Positions 42,284-49,041 of a DNA stretch of 64,000 bases are shown here, piece after piece. Numbering within the stretch: the first letter of the stretch is position 1; every line of letters begins with the position of its first letter. The stretch covers positions 1-64,000 of the forward strand of contig CABRHX010000009.1 of NCBI GenBank assembly GCA_902470805.1, read 5' to 3'. This stretch comes from an uncultured Collinsella sp. GTDB lineage: Bacteria; Actinomycetota; Coriobacteriia; Coriobacteriales; Coriobacteriaceae. Both the position numbers and the translations under genes were made by a program. The notes below the pieces were generated by a model. The model made no database searches. It was not told the origin of the DNA and saw only the letters and a program-made list of their open reading frames with translations.

Positions 42284-44629
42284 ATGGAAACGCTTGAACG
42301 CAACGAGTGGGCAGACGTTGCCCAACTAGTCGAGATCACGAGCGATGCTGTCATCATCTGTGAGCTCGACGGAACCATTCTGCATGTGAATAATCGCTTA
42401 CTTGGTTTGATGTGCGAGGAACGCGCCGACGTCATCGGTGGAGATGTTAAAGACGTCCTGTACTCATCCGCTTTTGAACGTGCGACGGAACATCGTCTGC
42501 CATTTGAAACTGATGGCTCCGAGAACGAACTGATGCTCAAGCTGAGTGACGGCTCTTTTATCCCCGTCTTGGTTCGTGCGGGCTCCGTGACGCCTCCACG
42601 CATCTTTGGGCGCCGCGCGCCACGTGTCCTGGTGGCGCTCCATAGCATCGAAGAACAGTATTCTCACGACCGTCAACTCAAGCGTGCGTTATCGGAGCTT
42701 AGAGTGGCGAACAAGCGTCTCTCTGGCACGCTTTCGGTCATTATGAGCACTGTGGGCTCCGATGAGTTACCCAGCCTGCTTGATACTGTTTTGAACCAGC
42801 TTGTAGGAACGCTCGATGCTTCGGGTGCCGCTATCTATTTTTCTGAGAGCGGCGGTTTTAAACTTCGCGGTGTTTCCAAGGAGCTGTACGACAGCTACCT
42901 GCCTGAGTTTTTGCCGTATGGCGCTGGCATTCCGACGTATGTTCTTCGTGAGTCGCGTGCCTGTCGCTTGTCGATTCAACAGGACCTTGAGGGCGATAAG
43001 GCCGCCTCCGGTATGTTCATGGACTTGGACAATCGTTCTAAGCACCTGTTGCGCGTGCAGGATATGCCTCCGTACCGCAGCGAGATCTGTCTTCCCGTTT
43101 TTTACGGTACGCAGATCCTTGGCGTGCTGGAAGTTGGTTGGAAACGCCCCCAGGCACCGCTCGCCTATGACGTTAATGTACTCGAGGTCACTTGCGATTA
43201 CTTGTCTATCCAACTGGTCGGCATGGCATCGAGTCTTCGCTCTCGTCGCACGGCCGAGCTTGGCCGCTCGCTCAATGTCTTACGTGATGAGTTGTTTACC
43301 TTTCTAGACGATTCCGTCGCGGCTACCCAGGCGGTATCGTCCGAGATCTGCAATATGCTCAACTGCCATTTTTGCCCTGTTGAGTATGACGCCAGTCTGG
43401 ATTCCTACGTCATAGATTTTGAAGGCGGCAGTCGCGTTGCTTTGCCGGACGATCCCGAGAAGCTTTTCTTTTCCACGACGGCGCCAGCGGCACGTCTGGG
43501 GGCTGGCCCTGATGGCTTTGAGGCATCTGTTTTGGGGGGTACGAGTGCCGAGGACCTTAAACACGTCCGTATAACTCGCGTTGACGAATCGATGCCTATG
43601 GGAGGCTGGCTTAGGGCGCATGGTCTGCCTTGTCAAGGTCTCTACGTCGACTCCGGCATCGAGGCGGGGCACCCGCGCTCTGAGGGCGATGGCAAGCACA
43701 GTAGCGACGCGATTGTTCCTGCTTCTGTTGCGAAGAGCCCGACGACGCGCGCGCTGCTGCTTCGTGATGGTAGCCAAGAGCCGATTGATGACCTTGAATA
43801 TGACTACTTGGTGCACTTGGCGCATGACTTTGAACTGATCTACGAAGGCGAATCTCAAAAGCGCGAGGAGCGCCATATCGCTCAGACGCTCCAGATTGGC
43901 ATGAGAAATTCCCTGGGGGATGTTCCGGGTATCGCAACCGATTCGGTGTACCTGTCGGCCACGAATTCGGCGTTGGTCGGAGGCGATTTCTATACGCTCA
44001 TTCGTCTTCCCGACGACTGCGCCGTCATGATTCTGGGTGATGTGTCTGGCAAAGGCATTGAGGCCGCATCGATGTCCGCGCTCGTCAAGACGGCCCTGAC
44101 GGCATATGCCTGGGAGGGCGCTGGACCGGCCCGCATGGCACGCTCCCTTAACAGCATGCTCATGGGCTTTTCGAGGGTCGAGACGTTCGTGACGGCCTTT
44201 ATCGCCAAGATTGACCTTAAAGCCGGACGCGCAACGTATTGTTCGGCGGGCCATCCTCCGACCATGGTCATCAGGCCAGAGTCGATGCCGCTGGGTGGCG
44301 GCGAGGCCCGTGGGGAAGAGGTTGAGCTGCTTGGATGCCAATCGGGCGTAATCGGTGCCTTTGAGAGCATGGTGTACGAGACAGGCGTGTTTACGTTTGC
44401 CCCCGGCGACATGCTCTTCATGTATACGGATGGAACGATTGAGGCCCGCGACCGCACCGGAGCGTTCTTTGGCGAGCAGCGCTTGCGCGACCTTCTGCTC
44501 TCTGTCTCGGGTGAGGGCGTATCGGGCATTTGCGGCAAGGTCTTGGGCGAGCTTGAGCGATTTACCGAATCGGCGCTGGACGATGACATTGCATTGGTGT
44601 CCCTTGAGTTTTTACGGGGTCGTTCATAG
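42284..44629 (+). CDS. PAS-GAF-PP2C phosphatase (RsbU/SpoIIE type)
   Basis: A 781-aa sensor phosphatase. A PAS domain covers residues ~10-125 (LVEITSDAVIICELDGTILHVNNR) and a GAF-like region ~155-325 (LLDTVLNQLVGTLDASGAAIYFSE). The C-terminal ~250 residues are a SpoIIE-type PP2C domain: VGGDFYTLIRL, ILGDVSGKGIEAA, YCSAGHPPTMVI and FMYTDGTIEARDRTG. Its usual job is to dephosphorylate a STAS anti-anti-sigma factor. The adjacent downstream gene encodes one fused to its kinase. The common VGGDxYD motif reads VGGDFYT here. ATG 42284 is chosen over GTG 42272; the RBS is weak in either case. Confidence 0.85.
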   Translation: METLERNEWADVAQLVEITSDAVIICELDGTILHVNNRLLGLMCEERADVIGGDVKDVLYSSAFERATEHRLPFETDGSENELMLKLSDGSFIPVLVRAGSVTPPRIFGRRAPRVLVALHSIEEQYSHDRQLKRALSELRVANKRLSGTLSVIMSTVGSDELPSLLDTVLNQLVGTLDASGAAIYFSESGGFKLRGVSKELYDSYLPEFLPYGAGIPTYVLRESRACRLSIQQDLEGDKAASGMFMDLDNRSKHLLRVQDMPPYRSEICLPVFYGTQILGVLEVGWKRPQAPLAYDVNVLEVTCDYLSIQLVGMASSLRSRRTAELGRSLNVLRDELFTFLDDSVAATQAVSSEICNMLNCHFCPVEYDASLDSYVIDFEGGSRVALPDDPEKLFFSTTAPAARLGAGPDGFEASVLGGTSAEDLKHVRITRVDESMPMGGWLRAHGLPCQGLYVDSGIEAGHPRSEGDGKHSSDAIVPASVAKSPTTRALLLRDGSQEPIDDLEYDYLVHLAHDFELIYEGESQKREERHIAQTLQIGMRNSLGDVPGIATDSVYLSATNSALVGGDFYTLIRLPDDCAVMILGDVSGKGIEAASMSALVKTALTAYAWEGAGPARMARSLNSMLMGFSRVETFVTAFIAKIDLKAGRATYCSAGHPPTMVIRPESMPLGGGEARGEEVELLGCQSGVIGAFESMVYETGVFTFAPGDMLFMYTDGTIEARDRTGAFFGEQRLRDLLLSVSGEGVSGICGKVLGELERFTESALDDDIALVSLEFLRGRS

Positions 44630-44707
44630 ACGACGCTGGGCGGGCTGAATCCGTACGGTTGGGGAAACGAATGCATCGAGTGGGCTTTTTTGGGGAACCA
44701 TGGTCGT

Positions 44708-45454
44708 ATGAATGAGTGGAATGACATAGCGGTTTTGACGCCACCAGGCGATATCGACATCGCCACGGTGCCTGCGCTGCGTCGGCGGTTGGATGCTTTG
44801 ATTGGCCGCGGCGTGCGTCGTGTCGTCATCAACTGTCAGGCTGTTAGCTTTATCGATTCTACGGGCTTGGCATTCCTGCTTACGCGCGCTCGTGAGCTTA
44901 TGAGGCGAGAAGGCCTGCTTTCGCTCGTCAATGCATCAGGTGAAGTTGTTCGCTTTTTGGAGATTGCTCGTCTTGTCGATATCCTTCATGTCGTGGGGCC
45001 GGCACGGGAGTCAATTCCTGCCATTCCGGTGGGGGAGCTGCCTCGCTGGAGTAAGAGCGTTGAGGTCCGTCAGGGTATCGAGAATCTTCCATACTACCGA
45101 CATCGCATCGCCGAACTCCTTGAATCGCTTCCGTTGCGCCGTGACGAGCGCTACGATGTCGCATTGGCGTCGGGGGAGGCGCTGGGTAATGCCTATGACC
45201 ATGCGGGCGGTATCGGGTGCGTCCTGACGGTTCAGGCCTATGGCGATCGCGTTGTGGTTGAGGTGCTTGATCGAGGTGCCGGCTATTCTATCGATGAAAC
45301 GAGCGAACCGGTCGCATCCGAGGAACGCGGCCGTGGCATCAAGCTTATGCGTATGCTCGTCGATAACGTGGAGGTTGCTCGTCGTACGGACGGCGCCGGC
45401 ACGCGCGTGCAGATGGTGAAGCTGTTTAGCGGAGCGCTGGAATCGTGTGCCTAG
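44708..45454 (+). CDS. STAS anti-anti-sigma factor fused to RsbW-type anti-sigma kinase
   Basis: A 248-aa fusion. Residues ~1-105 form a STAS domain (SpoIIAA/RsbV): VLTPPGDIDIATVPALRRRLD and VSFIDSTGLAFLL, in which Ser51 is the predicted phosphorylation site. Residues ~120-248 are an HATPase_c kinase (SpoIIAB/RsbW): ALASGEALGNAYDHAG (N box), EVLDRGAGY (G1) and EERGRGIKLMRMLVD (G2). Normally these are two proteins that bind and phosphorylate one another. The upstream PP2C protein is the expected phosphatase. No sigma factor gene is nearby. The exact start is uncertain; TTG 44690 is also in frame. Confidence 0.82.
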   Translation: MNEWNDIAVLTPPGDIDIATVPALRRRLDALIGRGVRRVVINCQAVSFIDSTGLAFLLTRARELMRREGLLSLVNASGEVVRFLEIARLVDILHVVGPARESIPAIPVGELPRWSKSVEVRQGIENLPYYRHRIAELLESLPLRRDERYDVALASGEALGNAYDHAGGIGCVLTVQAYGDRVVVEVLDRGAGYSIDETSEPVASEERGRGIKLMRMLVDNVEVARRTDGAGTRVQMVKLFSGALESCA

Positions 45455-45501
45455 CCAATCGCTTTAGCGCGTTTAGCTACTAAGAACATGCGGCAGACAA
45501 G

Positions 45502-45547
45502 TTTTTTGAAAAAAGTACTTGCGTCTTTTGGACAACTCGCGTAAATT
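45502..45547 (+). promoter_or_regulatory. tRNA-Gly/Cys promoter with upstream palindromic element
   Basis: TTTTTTGAAAAAA (from 45502) lies just before -35 TTGCGT (45519-45524). A 17-nt spacer separates it from -10 TAAATT (45542-45547), 13 nt before tRNA-Gly. It matches the tRNA-Leu and third tRNA-Gly promoters. Confidence 0.75.
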
Positions 45548-45559
45548 AATAACCCGCAA

Positions 45560-45635
45560 GCGGACATGGCTCAGTTGGTAGAGCACAACCTTGCCAAGGT
45601 TGGGGTCGCGGGTTCGAGCCCCGTTGTCCGCTCCA
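45560..45635 (+). tRNA. tRNA-Gly (GCC), copy 1
   Basis: Acceptor GCGGACA / TGTCCGC, anticodon loop TTGCCAA (GCC), T-arm CGGGTTCGAGCCCCG, encoded CCA. Identical to the copies at 45786 and 48254. Confidence 0.97.
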
Positions 45636-45645
45636 TTGCATTTCC

Positions 45646-45668
45646 GGACCGTTTAGGCGGTCCTTTTT
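45646..45668 (+). terminator. Terminator-like hairpin between tRNA-Gly and tRNA-Cys
   Basis: GGACCG-TTTAGG-CGGTCC with TTTTT, ending one base before the tRNA-Cys gene. It leaves no room for a separate promoter after it. Confidence 0.85.
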
Positions 45669-45669
45669 C

Positions 45670-45743
45670 GGCGAAGTGGCCAAGTGGTAAGGCAGAGGCC
45701 TGCAAAGCCTTTACCCCCGGTTCGAATCCGGGCTTCGCCTCCA
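45670..45743 (+). tRNA. tRNA-Cys (GCA)
   Basis: Acceptor GGCGAAG / CTTCGCC, anticodon loop CTGCAAA (GCA), T-arm CCGGTTCGAATCCGG, encoded CCA. Confidence 0.97.
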
Positions 45744-45752
45744 GGCAACATC

Positions 45753-45778
45753 CGGGCGCTCCGGCGCCCGTTTTGTTT
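45753..45778 (+). terminator. Terminator-like hairpin between tRNA-Cys and tRNA-Gly
   Basis: CGGGCGC-TCCG-GCGCCCG followed by TTTTGTTT, ending 7 bases before the second tRNA-Gly. Confidence 0.85.
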
Positions 45779-45785
45779 TACATAT

Positions 45786-45861
45786 GCGGACATGGCTCAG
45801 TTGGTAGAGCACAACCTTGCCAAGGTTGGGGTCGCGGGTTCGAGCCCCGTTGTCCGCTCCA
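45786..45861 (+). tRNA. tRNA-Gly (GCC), copy 2
   Basis: Identical over 76 nt to the copy at 45560, including the encoded CCA. Confidence 0.97.
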
Positions 45862-45869
45862 AACGCAAC

Positions 45870-45900
45870 AGCCCGGCTACTACGGTAGCCGGGCTTTTTT
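45870..45900 (+). terminator. Terminator after the second tRNA-Gly
   Basis: AGCCCGGCTAC-TACG-GTAGCCGGGCT followed by six Ts. Confidence 0.92.
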
Positions 45901-45913
45901 GTATCCATCGCAT

Positions 45914-45939
45914 GGGCTCGAACCCGAGAGGGAGCGAGC
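45914..45939 (+). repeat. 26-nt hairpin repeat, copy 1
   Basis: GGGCTCGAACCCGAGAGGGA followed by GCGAGC; the identical 26-nt sequence recurs at 46260-46285. The ends GCTCG / CGAGC and CCC / GGG can pair. Its first bases equal the complement of the tRNA T-arm. Confidence 0.85.
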
Positions 45940-46030
45940 GTTAAGCAAACGCGGAGCGTTTGTAGCGAGCTGGCGAGGTCGCCGGCAGGCGGCCGAAGCC
46001 GGTGCGGATCCGCGAAGCGGATACGCGGAC

Positions 46031-46048
46031 GCCCCGTTGTCCGCTCCA
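46031..46048 (+). pseudogene. 3' fragment of tRNA-Gly
   Basis: 18 nt identical to the T-arm/acceptor end of the tRNA-Gly genes, including CCA. No 5' part is present. It may be a remnant of a duplicated tRNA or an old attachment site. The sequence from 45940 to 46030 between the repeat and this fragment is G+C-rich with no gene. Confidence 0.75.
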
Positions 46049-46057
46049 ACTATGTTA

Positions 46058-46083
46058 CGCGGTTCTAACGAACCGCGTTTTTT
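46058..46083 (+). terminator. Terminator after the tRNA-Gly fragment
   Basis: CGCGGTTC-TAAC-GAACCGCG followed by six Ts. Confidence 0.9.
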
Positions 46084-46097
46084 GTTGACGCTGTGCG

Positions 46098-46191
46098 AGC
46101 CCCGGGCACCCCATCTTGCCCCTCAATCGTCGGTCGCGTACATAAAGTACGCTTCCCTCCTCTTTCACGGCAACCTGGGGCACCCGGAGCC
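46098..46191 (+). repeat. Palindromic repeat upstream of the GH13 gene
   Basis: A foldback element with apex GCGTAC-ATAAA-GTACGC and outer pairs TTGCC/GGCAA and CCCCA/TGGGG. 46147-46184 matches the minus strand of 27255-27292 at 34 of 38 positions. It is the third member of the family that also includes the palindromes at 26096 and 27246. Confidence 0.8.
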
Positions 46192-46259
46192 CGCTCGCTG
46201 TCGTGGCCGGGGGAGTGAGTCTTCCATTCTTTTCGCCTCATTGGTCAATCCGCCCCAGG

Positions 46260-46292
46260 GGGCTCGAACCCGAGAGGGAGCGAGCATTTTTT
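46260..46292 (+). repeat. 26-nt hairpin repeat, copy 2, with a T-run
   Basis: Exact copy (46260-46285) of 45914-45939, here followed by ATTTTTTT, so this copy could terminate transcription. 46293-46387 is the leader of the GH13 gene with no other feature recognised. Confidence 0.8.
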
Positions 46293-46387
46293 TGGAGCGT
46301 GGGTGGGGCGTTGTTTGTCGCGAATGTCTGCCTTGGGCGTATCATCGTGGACATCTCGCAAACCTCGTTGCAAGGGAGATATGCCCC

Positions 46388-48121
46388 ATGGCTACAGAAA
46401 TAACCTCTTCGCGCTCATGGATGTCCGATGCCGCGATCTATCAGATTTACCCGCGCTCGTTTAAGGATTCGACCGGTTCGGGTCTGGGCGATATCGCGGG
46501 CATTACCCAGAAGATGGACTATCTTGAGCGGCTGGGTATCGAGGCCATCTGGCTGAGCCCGTTTTACCCATCGCCTCTTGTCGATGGTGGCTATGATGTG
46601 GCGGACTACTGCGATGTCGACCCACGTCTCGGCTCGCTTGACGACTTCGACGACATGATCGCTGCGGCTCACGCGCGCGGCATCAAGGTCATCGTCGACA
46701 TCGTGCCCAACCATTCATCCAACCAGCACCCCTGGTTCAAAGCCGCTCTTGCCGCCGGCCCCGGTTCTCCCGAGCGCGCCCGTTATATCTTCCGCGATGG
46801 TTGCGGCGAGCATGGCGAGCTGCCTCCCACCAATTGGAATGCCAACTTTGGCGGCCCCGCCTGGACGCGTGTTGCGGACGGTCAGTGGTATCTGCACATG
46901 TTTACGCCCGAGCAGCCGGACTTTGACTGGTCATGCCCTGAGGTTCACGCGCTCTTTTGCGACGTCCTGGCGTTTTGGAGCGATCGAGGCGTCGACGGCT
47001 TTCGCATTGATGTGGCGCAGGGTCTCGCCAAGGATCTCGACCGCGATGACCTCGACCGGTGGCATCTCGCCGAGGGCGATGACATGGTTGACGACGGCAC
47101 CCATCCGCTGTGGGACCGCAATGAGGTCCACGAGATCTATCGCGAGTGGCGCCGCGTGTTCGACCGCTATAATCCGCCGCGCAGTGCCGTTGCCGAGGCG
47201 TGGGTGCTGCCCGAGCGCCAGTATCTCTACGCGCGTCCCAGCGAGCTTGGCCAGACATTCAACTTTGAGTTTGCCAAGGCCACTTGGACCTATGATGACA
47301 TGCACACTGCAATCGAGAAGGGCTTGAAGGCAGCCGTCGAATCCGATTCCGCCTCGACCTGGGTACTCTCCAACCACGACGTGCCGCGCGTGGCGACACG
47401 CTATGCCCTGCCGCAAATCAAGGCGACGCGCTACCACCAGATTGCGCTCGACTGGCTCTTACGCGACGGGTCGTCTTATGACGAGGACCGTGAACTCGGC
47501 GAGCGCCGCGCGCGGGCGGCCCTTTTGCTTGAACTGTCGCTTCCGGGCTCGGCATACGTGTATCAGGGTGAGGAGCTCGGCCTTTTTGAGGTGGCTGATA
47601 TCCCGTGGGCTGCACTCGAAGACCCTACTGCGACCAATACGCACGGACCGAAGCGTGAGAAGGGGCGCGACGGCTGTCGTGTGCCCCTGCCGTGGGCGGC
47701 GGCGGACGATCCCGCGCATGGCGGATCGTTTGGGTTTTCGCCGGCAGACGCCGATGCGGCGCCCCATCTGCCGCAGCCTGCATGGTTTTCCGATTATGCT
47801 GCCGATAGGGAAGAAGTGGACCCGACATCGATGCTTGCGCTCTATCGTGACGCCCTCTGGCTGCGGCGCAAGCTGCGCGGGTGCGCCAACGATCTTGCGT
47901 GGCTCGATCTTGACGGGCGCACCGGTCTTGCGGATGGTGCCGAGGGCGCTGAGGGCGGCGTCATCGCCTATCGCCGCGATAACGGCTGGGCGTGTGTGAC
48001 GAACTTCGGTGCAGCACCCGTGGAGCTGCCGGCGGGCAGGGTCCTGCTCACCTCATCACCGCTTGCAGACGGCAGGCTCGCACAGGACAGCTCTGCCTGG
48101 ATCATGCTCGGTGAGATGTAG
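46388..48121 (+). CDS. GH13 alpha-glucosidase / oligo-1,6-glucosidase
   Basis: A 577-aa cytosolic GH13 enzyme of the exo-glucosidase group. The conserved regions are VDIVPNHSS, GFRIDVAQ (nucleophile Asp208), VAEAWVLPE (acid/base Glu270) and LSNHDVPR (stabiliser Asp331). It starts WMSDAAIYQIYPRSFKDSTGSGLGDIAGI. The Val after the nucleophile is typical of enzymes acting on alpha-1,6 bonds, but actinobacterial alpha-glucosidases can also have it. AAGGGAGAT precedes ATG 46388 at slightly long spacing. An open frame continues upstream through the tRNAs and is not coding. Confidence 0.9.
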   Translation: MATEITSSRSWMSDAAIYQIYPRSFKDSTGSGLGDIAGITQKMDYLERLGIEAIWLSPFYPSPLVDGGYDVADYCDVDPRLGSLDDFDDMIAAAHARGIKVIVDIVPNHSSNQHPWFKAALAAGPGSPERARYIFRDGCGEHGELPPTNWNANFGGPAWTRVADGQWYLHMFTPEQPDFDWSCPEVHALFCDVLAFWSDRGVDGFRIDVAQGLAKDLDRDDLDRWHLAEGDDMVDDGTHPLWDRNEVHEIYREWRRVFDRYNPPRSAVAEAWVLPERQYLYARPSELGQTFNFEFAKATWTYDDMHTAIEKGLKAAVESDSASTWVLSNHDVPRVATRYALPQIKATRYHQIALDWLLRDGSSYDEDRELGERRARAALLLELSLPGSAYVYQGEELGLFEVADIPWAALEDPTATNTHGPKREKGRDGCRVPLPWAAADDPAHGGSFGFSPADADAAPHLPQPAWFSDYAADREEVDPTSMLALYRDALWLRRKLRGCANDLAWLDLDGRTGLADGAEGAEGGVIAYRRDNGWACVTNFGAAPVELPAGRVLLTSSPLADGRLAQDSSAWIMLGEM

Positions 48122-48193
48122 GGGCATCTCGCTGCGAGCCTGCGTTTGTCCACGCCTTTCGTGACGACTGATGCCCTCGCGAGAGCGTCGCAA

Positions 48194-48241
48194 AACTTTT
48201 CAAAAAAAGTTCTTGCATAGGATGCGGGCATCACGTAAGAT
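48194..48241 (+). promoter_or_regulatory. tRNA-Gly/Val promoter with upstream palindromic element
   Basis: AACTTTTCAAAAAAAGTT (48194-48211) precedes -35 TTGCAT (48213-48218), a 17-nt spacer and -10 TAAGAT (48236-48241), 13 nt before the tRNA-Gly. Third example of the element at 42029 and 45502. Confidence 0.75.
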
Positions 48242-48253
48242 TAATCCTTGTAA

Positions 48254-48329
48254 GCGGACATGGCTCAGTTGGTAGAGCACAACCTTGCCAAGGTTGGGGT
48301 CGCGGGTTCGAGCCCCGTTGTCCGCTCCA
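48254..48329 (+). tRNA. tRNA-Gly (GCC), copy 3
   Basis: Identical over 76 nt to the copies at 45560 and 45786, including CCA. Confidence 0.97.
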
Positions 48330-48332
48330 TTT

Positions 48333-48407
48333 GGGCGTTTAGCTCAGGGGGAGAGCGCTTCCCTGACACGGAAGAGGTCAGAAGTTCAAATCTTCTAACG
48401 CCCACCA
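48333..48407 (+). tRNA. tRNA-Val (GAC)
   Basis: Acceptor GGGCGTT / AACGCCC, anticodon loop CTGACAC (GAC), T-arm AGAAGTTCAAATCTTCT, encoded CCA. It is 3 nt after tRNA-Gly. Confidence 0.95.
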
Positions 48408-48415
48408 AATGATCG

Positions 48416-48452
48416 CAGCTCAGAGGCTATGTCCTCTGGGCTGTTTTGTTTT
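48416..48452 (+). terminator. Terminator after tRNA-Val
   Basis: CAGC-T-CAGAGG stem pairs with CCTCTG-G-GCTG, followed by TTTTGTTTT. Confidence 0.85.
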
Positions 48453-48750
48453 GCCACCAAGCACGCCGCCAATATAAGCCACCAAATATTGATCCAAGGT
48501 CTGTACGCGATGGTCTTCGCATCCCGTAGAGGTGCCGGCAGATTGCATACGTCCTGGCCGATCGTGACCGCAACATGTTGGTCAAGCATAATCTTTTGGA
48601 TTCTTTTGGCGTGAGCGACTTGGTTTTGGTAGGATTTGTCAGCGGCTTGACTAAGGGGGTTTTATAACTGCCATGCAGGTAGCTGTGTTGGTAACGTTTT
48701 ACCGACTTGCCAAGAACCCCTCATTTTTAATGCGTCTGCAAAATGACTAA
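48453..48750. other. Intergenic region without a clear gene
   Basis: About 300 bases between the tRNA terminator and the nrdD promoter. A 64-codon minus-strand frame ending at 48395 runs over the terminator and part of tRNA-Val; it has an odd protein-like composition (LPAPLRDAKTIAYRPWINI) and could be a gene remnant at a tRNA 3' end, but I do not recognise it and do not call it a gene. Confidence 0.4.
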
Positions 48751-48768
48751 TTGCTTTGACCTGCCGAA

Positions 48769-48816
48769 ACACTATATGTTGTGTTTGACCTAAAAAAAGA
48801 ATACAGGATATAGATG
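48769..48816 (+). promoter_or_regulatory. NrdR box and promoter of nrdD
   Basis: ACACTATATGTTGTGT (48769-48784) matches the NrdR box consensus of paired ACAC/GTGT halves with an AT-rich centre. It abuts -35 TTGACC (48785-48790); the -10 GATATA/ATATAG at 48807-48813 has a 16-17 nt spacer. A degenerate second box, ACAGGATATAGATG, overlaps the -10. NrdR represses ribonucleotide reductase genes when dATP is high. The 5' leader to nrdD is over 200 nt. Confidence 0.75.
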
Positions 48817-49041
48817 CCTCTTTGTCGTATGATAGATGGCGGACAGAGAACGAAGACCTTAACTGCCTCTTTCGAACGTGTTCTTGAGCCGCTTGATTGG
48901 CTCTAGGGAATGTCCGCATGGAGGCTTATGGTTTATCGAGAACACAGATTGCGCGACGGCGCCGCAAGACAGGGGCAAGCCCTGCCGGGCATCGTTTGGC
49001 TCTGAAGCGCAATGAGGCTACGACGCGAAAGAGGCAAGAGG

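Noticed and set aside
45566..46387. Long N-terminal extension of the GH13 gene in the same frame
   Set aside because: It runs through three tRNA genes, several terminators and repeats; the enzyme's conserved sequence and RBS begin at 46388.
48662..48919. 85-codon minus-strand ORF
   Set aside because: It covers the NrdR box and nrdD promoter, has no RBS and no recognisable family.
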